From contig JAKAIH010000153.1 in assembly GCA_021825225.1 (NCBI GenBank), forward strand, positions 1-6,766: 6,766 nt of DNA, read 5' to 3'. The DNA comes from Pseudomonadota bacterium (GTDB lineage Bacteria; Pseudomonadota; Gammaproteobacteria; Burkholderiales; SG8-39). The notes beneath the pieces are model-generated. The model saw only the letters and a list, made by a program, of their open reading frames with translations, made no database searches and was not told the DNA's origin. A program made the translations under genes and the position numbers. Below, one piece after another: positions 1 through 5,355 of this stretch (positions within the stretch are counted from its first letter, which is position 1; each line of letters begins with the position of its first letter).

Positions 1-863
1 TCGGACACCGCCCCCTCGGCCGGCCACAGCCCGCGGGGGGCCGCGCCGAAACGGCGCGCATGGCTGTCGATCGCCGAGCGCAGCTGCGCCGTCACCCGGG
101 CGCGGCCGCCGGGATATTCGGACGCCTCGGGCAGCAACGCGGTCGGCTCGGCCTCGTGCGCCGACTCGAAGTCGAGCAGCAGCGGCGCCAGCGGATGGCA
201 ATGCGGCGTGGTGGAAAGTTCGATCTGCCCGGCGTTCGCCAGGCGCGCATAGCGGCCGACCAGGCCGCGCACCAGTTCGCCGATGAGCTGCAACAGGGCG
301 CTGCGGTGCTGCTGCGTGAAGTGCTCGCCGATCGCCATCAGCCGCGACACCAGCTCGCACTCGCGCCGCACCGTCTCGCCGGTCCAGGCGAGATGGAACC
401 AGGTCAGCGCATCATAGAAAAACTGGTCCGACAGGTAGGCAAGCGCTGCCTGCCCGCGGGCTTCGAACAGCTGCAACAGATCGTACAGGCGCTTGTAGGG
501 CGGATAGTGCCGGATCATCCCCAGATTGCTGGCATGCAGACAGCGCAGCACGAGCAGCGCGCGCTCCTCCGCGCTAAAAGGCTGCGCCGTGTCGCGTGCG
601 AGCAGGCGCAGCAGCGGGTCGCGCAGCTTGCCGCTTTCGAACTGGCCGGCATAATCCTCGACCTGATCGAGCAGCACCGGCACCCAGTTGATCACCGCGC
701 GCATCCCGGGGTGGCGCTCCAGGTGCCAGGCCATGTCGGTGTAATCCTTGATCGCGTGCAGATACACCCAGGGCAGCGCAAACTCGCCGCTCGCATGGTC
801 GCGATAATCCGGCTGGTGCAGATGCCAAACCAGTACCAGATCGAGGGAGGGAGTCGGCTTCAT
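1..863 (-). CDS. Glycoside hydrolase family 57 protein, N-terminal part (runs off left edge)
   Basis: The first 287 residues of a cytoplasmic GH57 (COG1449-type) alpha-glucan-active enzyme are present; the rest lies beyond the left edge. I translated the reverse strand from the ATG at 863. The N-terminus carries the GH57 signature WHLHQPDY (residues 13-20), then LSTTPHCHPLAPLL near residue 215, and GLWPAEGAVS (278-287) right at the cut. The last motif aligns with the GH57 region holding the catalytic nucleophile, so Glu283 is the candidate; the acid/base Asp is outside the window. The start lies 12 nt after the glgC stop, with no clear Shine-Dalgarno sequence, which suggests co-transcription and possibly translational coupling. 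An ATG at 874 is followed at once by a stop in its frame, so 863 is the first usable start. Family members include amylases, 4-alpha-glucanotransferases, branching enzymes and amylopullulanases. The specificity cannot be decided from this half, but a role in glycogen remodelling follows from the neighbours. Confidence 0.88.
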   Translation of the reverse strand, partial: MKPTPSLDLVLVWHLHQPDYRDHASGEFALPWVYLHAIKDYTDMAWHLERHPGMRAVINWVPVLLDQVEDYAGQFESGKLRDPLLRLLARDTAQPFSAEERALLVLRCLHASNLGMIRHYPPYKRLYDLLQLFEARGQAALAYLSDQFFYDALTWFHLAWTGETVRRECELVSRLMAIGEHFTQQHRSALLQLIGELVRGLVGRYARLANAGQIELSTTPHCHPLAPLLLDFESAHEAEPTALLPEASEYPGGRARVTAQLRSAIDSHARRFGAAPRGLWPAEGAVS

Positions 864-875
864 CGTCTGCGCATC

Positions 876-2231
876 TTAACGCAGGTGGTGTACACGCTGG
901 CCCAGGCTGTCCGGAACGATCACGGTCACGCCGCGCTCGGTGACATGGAAGCGTTCGCGGTCCGCCTGCGCATCCACACCAGCGGTCAGCCCCTCCGGCA
1001 GCTTGCAGTGCTTGTCCACGATCGCCCGGCGCAGAGTCACATGATTGCCGATTTCGACGTTCGGCAGGATCACGCAATCCTGGATATCGCAGTAGTCGTG
1101 CACGCGCACGTTGCTGAACAGCACCGAGCGCCGCACCGTCGAGCCGCTGATGATGCAGCCGCCCGACACCAGCGAATCGATCGCCATGCCGCGCCGGCCG
1201 TCGTCGTCGAATACGAATTTTGCCGGCGGCATCTGCGCCTGATAGCTCCAGATCGGCCAGTCGACGTCGTACAGGTTGAGATCCGGCACCACCCGCGTCA
1301 GCTCCATGTTCGCTTCCCAATACGCGTCGAGCGTGCCCACGTCGCGCCAGTATGGCGCGCCCTTGCTCATGTTGACGCAACTGTCGCGGAAGGAGTGCGC
1401 ATGCACGTGAGCCCCGGAGCGAACCAGCCACGGGATGATGTCCTTGCCGAAGTCATGGCTGGAATCGCAGTCTGCTGCATCGCGGATCAGCTGCTCGTAC
1501 AGGAACGCCTCGTCGAACACGTAGATGCCCATGCTGACGAGCGCACTGTCCGGGCGGTCCGGCATGGCCGCTGGCTGCTGCGGCTTTTCGTTGAAGGCGA
1601 TAACGCGTGAGCCCGCATCCACGGTCATCACGCCGAACTGGCTCGCGTCGGCGAGCGGCACCTCGACGCAGGCAACGGTCATGTTTGCCCGGCTCGCGAC
1701 ATGGTCGGCGAGCATGCGCGTGTAGTCCATCTTGTAGACATGATCCCCGGCGAGGATCAGCACGTACTTCCTCCTGTGCCGGCGCAGAATGTCGATGTTC
1801 TGGTACACCGCGTCGGCGGTGCCGCGGTACCACTCGGCGGTAACGCGCTGCTGCGCCGGCAGCAGTTCGACGAACTCTTCGAAGCGGCCGTCGAGAAAGC
1901 TCCAGCCGCGCTGCACATGCCGGATCAGGCTTTGCGCCTTGTATTGGGTGCAGATGCCGATGCGCCGGATGCCGGAGTTGACGCAGTTGGACAGGGCAAA
2001 ATCGATGATGCGGAACTTGCCGCCGAACGGCACCGCAGGCTTGGCGCGCCAGTCGGTCAGTTCGGCCAGGCGCGAGCCGCGGCCTCCGGCAAGGATAATG
2101 GCGAGGGTGCCCTGGGCCAGATCCCTGAGTTCGATCCGCTGCGTCTGCCCGCGCCCGCCGGGCTCGGGCTCCTGCCCGCCCTGATCGAAGCCATTCATAT
2201 GCCCCCTGACACCAACTTCGGCCATGTTCAT
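876..2231 (-). CDS. glgC: Glucose-1-phosphate adenylyltransferase (ADP-glucose pyrophosphorylase)
   Basis: Makes ADP-glucose from ATP and glucose-1-phosphate, the committed step of bacterial glycogen synthesis; a cytoplasmic homotetramer in the family. The translation has 451 residues against about 431 in E. coli. The N-terminal nucleotidyltransferase domain shows AGGRGSRL (48-55), [19 protein letters not shown] (62-80), WYRGTADAV (134-142, with the ATP-site Tyr135), AGDH (161-164, catalytic Asp163) and NEKP (214-217, glucose-1-phosphate-binding Lys216). [16 protein letters not shown] (293-308) and [12 protein letters not shown] (353-364) lead into the C-terminal left-handed beta-helix. Position 61, equivalent to the E. 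coli activator-site Lys39, is Trp. The start is uncertain: ATG at 2231, 2225 and 2198 are all in frame. GAGGT at 2238-2234 is 8 nt before the ATG at 2225, AGGAA is 10 nt before 2231, and AGGGGG precedes 2198. The roughly 40-residue lead before the first motif is longer than usual, with a Gly/Glu/Gln-rich stretch near residues 15-30. Confidence 0.97.
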   Translation of the reverse strand: MNMAEVGVRGHMNGFDQGGQEPEPGGRGQTQRIELRDLAQGTLAIILAGGRGSRLAELTDWRAKPAVPFGGKFRIIDFALSNCVNSGIRRIGICTQYKAQSLIRHVQRGWSFLDGRFEEFVELLPAQQRVTAEWYRGTADAVYQNIDILRRHRRKYVLILAGDHVYKMDYTRMLADHVASRANMTVACVEVPLADASQFGVMTVDAGSRVIAFNEKPQQPAAMPDRPDSALVSMGIYVFDEAFLYEQLIRDAADCDSSHDFGKDIIPWLVRSGAHVHAHSFRDSCVNMSKGAPYWRDVGTLDAYWEANMELTRVVPDLNLYDVDWPIWSYQAQMPPAKFVFDDDGRRGMAIDSLVSGGCIISGSTVRRSVLFSNVRVHDYCDIQDCVILPNVEIGNHVTLRRAIVDKHCKLPEGLTAGVDAQADRERFHVTERGVTVIVPDSLGQRVHHLR

Positions 2232-2233
2232 CG

Positions 2234-2246
2234 ACCTCGGGTTCCT
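2234..2246 (-). promoter_or_regulatory. Candidate ribosome binding sites for glgC
   Basis: Two Shine-Dalgarno-like runs precede the clustered glgC starts on the reverse strand: AGGAA (2246-2242), 10 nt before the ATG at 2231, and GAGGT (2238-2234), 8 nt before the ATG at 2225. The GAGGT site has the more usual spacing and favours the 2225 start, which would remove two residues from the protein. Confidence 0.5.
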
Positions 2247-2278
2247 GCGTGTGATACTAAACCGTCAAGCGGCGCGAG

Positions 2279-2319
2279 GATCGGCGCCCTGCCCCGTCCG
2301 CCGCTAGGCGCCGCCGATC
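2279..2319 (-). repeat. GC-rich inverted repeat across the DUF2934 stop codon
   Basis: On the reverse strand GATCGGCGGCGCC (2319-2307) can pair with GGCGCCGATC (2288-2279). This is a 10-bp stem with a 3-nt bulge and an 18-nt loop that contains the TAG stop of the DUF2934 gene. No T-run follows, so it does not look like an intrinsic terminator. It could stabilise or mark an RNA end between the DUF2934 gene and glgC, or be a by-product of GC-rich sequence encoding the last residues LIGGA. Confidence 0.4.
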
Positions 2320-2576
2320 AGGCGCAGCACTTCCGCCTCGGCCTCGATCCAGTCCTGCAACTCGCAGCCCGGGGCGAAACCGCGTTTTTCGGCGCGGAAA
2401 TACGCGGCCCGCGCAATCAGCCTTTCGCGTTCTTCCGCGCTGATGCCCGGGGCGGCAGCCTTGCAAATTTCAGGCGCACTCCTGGCTGGGCTTTTGGAGG
2501 AAACAGCGACGCGGCCGCCAGGCTTGGACGTCAGCTTGCTTTTCTGCGTACGTGTACGTGTTTGTGCAACTGGCAT
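2304..2576 (-). CDS. DUF2934 domain protein
   Basis: A 90-residue protein of unknown function. The N-terminal half (residues 1-42) is basic and rich in Thr, Lys, Arg, Ser and Ala, probably disordered; TRTRT at residues 6-10 comes from a short tandem DNA repeat. The C-terminal half matches the DUF2934 pattern: a helix with ERERLIARAAYFRAEKRGF (49-67), then PG (69-70) and DWIEAEAEVL (75-84). This domain is common in small proteobacterial proteins with no known activity. There is no signal peptide or membrane segment. I chose the ATG at 2576 because AAAGGAGG lies 6 nt upstream, the best ribosome binding site in the window; the open frame further upstream overlaps glk and is not domain-like. It lies 72 nt before glgC and 116 nt after glk on the same strand, so it is probably co-expressed with glgC. 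A regulatory or accessory role in glycogen metabolism is inferred from position only. Confidence 0.85.
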   Translation of the reverse strand: MPVAQTRTRTQKSKLTSKPGGRVAVSSKSPARSAPEICKAAAPGISAEERERLIARAAYFRAEKRGFAPGCELQDWIEAEAEVLRLIGGA

Positions 2577-2582
2577 GATCCG

Positions 2583-2590
2583 CCTCCTTT
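2583..2590 (-). promoter_or_regulatory. Strong Shine-Dalgarno site of the DUF2934 gene
   Basis: AAAGGAGG on the reverse strand, 6 nt before the ATG at 2576. It fixes the start of this small gene and rules out the longer upstream reading that would overlap glk. The other genes in the window have clearly weaker sites. Confidence 0.85.
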
Positions 2591-2613
2591 CATGGACTTG
2601 AATCCACGAGCAC

Positions 2614-2654
2614 AGAATAACCACCGCGAGTGCGCCAGAGTTGACAATTGTCAA
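2614..2654 (-). promoter_or_regulatory. Candidate FNR/CRP-family operator and class II promoter for DUF2934-glgC-GH57
   Basis: TTGACAATTGTCAA (2641-2654) is a perfect 14-bp palindrome with the TTGA-N6-TCAA core of FNR-type sites (FNR consensus TTGAT-N4-ATCAA). On the reverse strand, 28 nt separate its centre from TATTCT (2619-2614), a 4/6 match to the sigma-70 -10 box. No -35 hexamer lies at normal spacing from it. That puts the operator near -40 to -41.5 relative to a start at about 2607, the class II activator position, and leaves a roughly 30-nt leader containing the AAAGGAGG site. The palindrome and spacing are seen directly; the identity of the regulator is inference. Confidence 0.5.
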
Positions 2655-2692
2655 ATCAGGGGTGTCAGGCCGCAGGCGCATCGCCCTTTTTC

Positions 2693-3676
2693 TCAGCGTC
2701 CTGCCGCGATCAGCGCCGCGCCCAGCAATCCCAGGCGTTCGGTGGTGATCAGGTAAACCGGAATCTCCAGATTCAGACGCGCATGCGAACCTTTGGCGTT
2801 GAATGCCGCGATGAAACCGCCGGCCGCCATGCGGCCCGCAATTTTTCGCGCGATGCCGCCGGCGACGTAGACGCCGCCGCGTGCCGCCAGCGCGAGCGCA
2901 TGATCGCCCGCCACCGCACCGTAGCAGGCAATGAACAGATCCAGCGCGCGGCAGGCGCACGCATCGTTGTGTTCCAGCGCAAGGCGGCTGATCGCGGCCG
3001 CGCCTTCGCGGCGCAGGCTCTCGCGCAAGGCCGGCGCCTGCGGCTCAGCGGCGCAGAGGAACTCATGGATTCGAAGCAGGCCCGGCCCGGAGACGACATG
3101 CTCCACGCTGACGCGGCCGAAGCGCGCGTGCAGCGCCTGCCATAAGCGCATCTGCTCCTCATCCGCGGGGGCGAAGCCCGTATGGCCCCCTTCTCCGGCA
3201 ATGATCCGATAGCGCCTGCCCTGCGGCAGCGCATAGGCCACCCCCAGTCCGGTGCCGGCGCCGATCACCACGCGCGGCGCCTGAGGCCGGGGCTCGCCGC
3301 GCTGCAGCGTGGCGCAGTCCTCCGGCGCCAGCGCTTCGATGCCCGCGGCAGCGGCCGCGAAATCGTTGACCAGCTGCACGCGCGCGATGCCTAACTGCGC
3401 CGCGATTGCCCCGGCGTCGAGGCGCCAGGGCAGATTGGTCATCTGGATGCAATTGTCCGACACCGGCCCGGCGGCGCCGAAACAGGCGCTGGAAAGGCGC
3501 TGCTGGAGGCCGCAATGCCCGCGGCACTCTTCGAGAAAGTGCGCGAGCATGGTGGAGAAATCTGCAAAGGCGGCGGCGGCATAGCGTCGCTCCAGAATCG
3601 GCACCGGCCGCCCCCGGCGCAGGCTCGCCAACAATAGCAGCGCCTTGGTTCCGCCGATGTCGCCGGCGAGGATCAC
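2693..3676 (-). CDS. glk: Glucokinase
   Basis: Phosphorylates glucose to glucose-6-phosphate with ATP in the cytoplasm. The 327 residues fit the proteobacterial glucokinase family (E. coli Glk has 321). Visible motifs in order: phosphate-binding DIGGTK (6-11), FGAAGPV (66-72), LVNDFAA (102-108, catalytic Asp105), GAGTGLGVA (139-147), GEGGHTGFAP (161-170, sugar-binding Glu162 and His165), VEHVVSGPGL (191-200, Glu192) and VYVAGGIARK (269-278, adenosine site). The start is GTG at 3676, with only a weak G-run (GGGGG, about 6 nt upstream) as ribosome binding site. No ATG lies upstream in frame, and the N-terminus MILAGDIGGTK matches family starts exactly. It is divergent from glgA across a 98-bp spacer and is followed by the DUF2934 gene. 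In this setting it probably recycles glucose freed from glycogen or maltodextrin back towards glucose-1-phosphate. Confidence 0.96.
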   Translation of the reverse strand: MILAGDIGGTKALLLLASLRRGRPVPILERRYAAAAFADFSTMLAHFLEECRGHCGLQQRLSSACFGAAGPVSDNCIQMTNLPWRLDAGAIAAQLGIARVQLVNDFAAAAAGIEALAPEDCATLQRGEPRPQAPRVVIGAGTGLGVAYALPQGRRYRIIAGEGGHTGFAPADEEQMRLWQALHARFGRVSVEHVVSGPGLLRIHEFLCAAEPQAPALRESLRREGAAAISRLALEHNDACACRALDLFIACYGAVAGDHALALAARGGVYVAGGIARKIAGRMAAGGFIAAFNAKGSHARLNLEIPVYLITTERLGLLGAALIAAGR

Positions 3677-3699
3677 GCGCGCCCCCGTGCTGCGAAGTC

Positions 3700-3729
3700 T
3701 TGGCCTGAAATCCGAAGCCCTGCTAACAT
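3700..3729 (+). promoter_or_regulatory. Candidate sigma-70 promoter of glgA
   Basis: TTGGCC (3700-3705, 4/6 match to the -35 consensus) is followed after 18 nt by TAACAT (3724-3729, 4/6 match to the -10), preceded by TGC, which makes an extended -10 (TGN). Transcription would begin near 3736, giving a leader of about 40 nt before the glgA ATG. It lies in the 98-bp divergent spacer. I found no equally good promoter for glk on the other strand. Confidence 0.45.
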
Positions 3730-3774
3730 TGCGCGAATCAGCCGTGCCGTTGCAGCGCGCGGCGATCCCAAGCC

Positions 3775-5268
3775 ATGCCCTCCGCCACCTCCGCCAGCGC
3801 CGCGAACCCCAGCCGATTGCGCCTCCTGTTCGCCACCTCGGAGTGCGCCCCGTTGGTGAAAACCGGCGGCCTCGCCGATGTCAGTGCGGCCTTGCCGGTC
3901 GCACTCGCACGCCTTGGCATCGATGTGCGCATGCTGCTGCCGGCCTATCGCCAGGTGCTCGCGCAGCTGCCGCAATGCCGCGAAATTGCGCGCCTTGCGT
4001 CCAGCGCAAATCTTCCCGCAGCGCGCCTGCTGCAGTGCCGGACCGATTCCGGTGTGCCGCTGTACGCGCTCGATTGCCCCGAGTTTTACGATCGTCCCGG
4101 CGGCCCTTACCAGGACGAAACAGGCAGCGACTGGAGCGACAACGCGCTGCGCTTCGGCCTGTTGTCGCGCGCCGCAGCGCTGCTCGCCGGCGGCGGCAGC
4201 CCGCTCGACTGGCGGCCGCAGGTGCTTCACTGCAACGAGTGGCAGACCGCCCTCGCCCCCGCCTACCTGCGCTATGGCGCGCACACGCCGGCCGCGGCGC
4301 TCGTGACCATACACAATCTTGCATTTCAGGGGATATTCGAGCCGGAACTGCTTGCAGCGCTGGGCCTGCCCGCCGAAAGTTTCCGGCCGGACGGTGTCGA
4401 GTATTACGGCAAACTTTCGTTTCTCAAGGCGGGCCTGCAGTACGCCGACGCGATCACCACGGTCAGCCCGGGCTACGCGCAGGAGATTCAGGGCGAGGAG
4501 CTCGGCTTCGGTCTGCAGGGACTGCTGGCGGCGCGCAAAGACCGCCTCTACGGCATCCTCAACGGCATCGATACCGTGATGTGGGATCCGGCCAACGATC
4601 CCCTGATCGCCTGCCGCTACAGTGCCGACACGCTCGCCGCCAAAGCCGGCAACAAGCGCGCGCTGCGCGAGCGGCTCGGTCTGGCGGACGCACCCGATGT
4701 GCCGCTGTTCGCCGTGGTCAGCCGGCTCACCGAGCAAAAAGGGCTCGATTGGCTGCTCGAGATCGCGCCGCAGCTGCTGGCGCTGCCGGCGCAGCTGGCG
4801 CTGCTCGGCGGTGGCGAACCCGAATTCGAGCGCGGCTTTCGCGCACTGGCGCAGGGCCATCCGCGCCAGGTGAGTGCGACCATCGGCTTTGACGAAACGC
4901 TGGCGCACCTGATCGAGGCCGGCGCCGACGCCTTTCTCATGCCCTCGCGCTTCGAGCCCTGCGGCATGAACCAGATGTACAGCCAGCGCTACGGCACCCC
5001 GCCCGTCGTGCGCGCCACCGGCGGGCTCGCCGACACCGTGGTCGACTGCACGCAGGCGAACCTCGCCGCCGGCAGCGCCAGCGGCTTCGTTTTCCACGAG
5101 GCGAGCGCCGCCGCGCTGCTCGCCGCGCTCGGGCGCGCAGCCGGCGCCTGGCGCGACGGCGCGACCTGGCGCGCGCTGCAGAAGAACGGCATGGCCAGGG
5201 ATTTCAGTTGGGACGCAAGCGCGCGCCGCTACGCCGAGATTTACGCGCGGCTGGCAAACAATCGATAA
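3775..5268 (+). CDS. glgA: Glycogen synthase (ADP-glucose:alpha-1,4-glucan glucosyltransferase)
   Basis: Transfers glucose from ADP-glucose to the non-reducing end of alpha-1,4-glucan; a cytoplasmic GT5 enzyme with GT-B fold. The 497 residues compare with 477 in E. coli. The GT5 N-terminal domain starts near residue 15 with KTGGLADV (29-36) as ADP-glucose/glucan-binding motif, then LHCNEWQTAL (151-160) and TIHNLAFQG (178-186, His180). The GT1-type C-terminal domain has SRLTEQKG (316-323, Arg317 and Lys322) and PSRFEPCGMNQMYSQRYGTPPVVRATGGL within 390-418, including Glu394 and Cys396. The position matching E. coli Asp137 is Glu155. ATG at 3775 is the first in-frame start, but it lacks a clear Shine-Dalgarno sequence and adds a 14-residue Ala/Ser/Pro lead; a TTG at 3817 would give the family-typical length but also lacks one. 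It is divergent from glk and convergent with glgP. Confidence 0.97.
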   Translation: MPSATSASAANPSRLRLLFATSECAPLVKTGGLADVSAALPVALARLGIDVRMLLPAYRQVLAQLPQCREIARLASSANLPAARLLQCRTDSGVPLYALDCPEFYDRPGGPYQDETGSDWSDNALRFGLLSRAAALLAGGGSPLDWRPQVLHCNEWQTALAPAYLRYGAHTPAAALVTIHNLAFQGIFEPELLAALGLPAESFRPDGVEYYGKLSFLKAGLQYADAITTVSPGYAQEIQGEELGFGLQGLLAARKDRLYGILNGIDTVMWDPANDPLIACRYSADTLAAKAGNKRALRERLGLADAPDVPLFAVVSRLTEQKGLDWLLEIAPQLLALPAQLALLGGGEPEFERGFRALAQGHPRQVSATIGFDETLAHLIEAGADAFLMPSRFEPCGMNQMYSQRYGTPPVVRATGGLADTVVDCTQANLAAGSASGFVFHEASAAALLAALGRAAGAWRDGATWRALQKNGMARDFSWDASARRYAEIYARLANNR

Positions 5269-5274
5269 GGCGTC

Positions 5275-5335
5275 GTTCAACCGCGAACCGAATTCGCGCA
5301 TCGCTCCACCCTGCGTTGAACCACTCCGGTTCGCG
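5275..5335. repeat. Interleaved inverted repeats between convergent glgA and glgP
   Basis: The 87-bp spacer between the two stop codons holds two overlapping pairs of exact inverted repeats in the order A-B-A'-B'. A is GTTCAAC (5275-5281) with GTTGAAC (5315-5321). B is CGCGAACCG (5282-5290) with CGGTTCGCG (5327-5335). In addition CGCGAA (5282-5287) and TTCGCG (5293-5298) form a tight 6-bp hairpin with a 5-nt loop nested inside the A pair. The structure can form in transcripts from either strand. No T-run follows on either side, so a classical intrinsic terminator is not shown; a bidirectional 3'-end or RNA stability element is the likely role. Confidence 0.6.
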
Positions 5336-5355
5336 CCCAATCCGCGCTCCGGCCC

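Noticed and set aside
60..1610. Open frame of 516 codons on the plus strand
   Set aside because: It lies antisense to the GH57 gene and glgC, both of which have clear family motifs. Its translation is Arg/Ala/Gln/His-rich with no recognisable domain, as expected for the opposite strand of GC-rich genes.
2247..2275. TTGACG on the minus strand in the DUF2934/glgC spacer as a -35 box for glgC
   Set aside because: The sequence 17 nt downstream (GGAACC) does not resemble a -10 box, and the only AT-rich hexamer (TAGTAT) is 3 nt away, too close.
2641..2665. TTGACA within the palindrome as an ordinary -35 box, on either strand
   Set aside because: No -10-like hexamer lies 16-19 nt downstream on either strand; the class II activator reading fits the spacing better.
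2675..2691. Hairpin GGCG-CAT-CGCC followed by CTTTTT on the plus strand, a possible terminator
   Set aside because: The stem is only 4 bp and no plus-strand gene ends here; the flanking genes read leftward.
2577..2960. Upstream extension of the DUF2934 frame to a 218-residue protein
   Set aside because: The extension overlaps the end of glk in another frame and lacks domain features, while the ATG at 2576 has a near-perfect ribosome binding site.
3673..5340. Open frame of 555 codons on the minus strand
   Set aside because: It is antisense to all of glgA and shows compositionally biased sequence with no motifs. Long antisense frames are common in GC-rich DNA with strong third-position GC bias.
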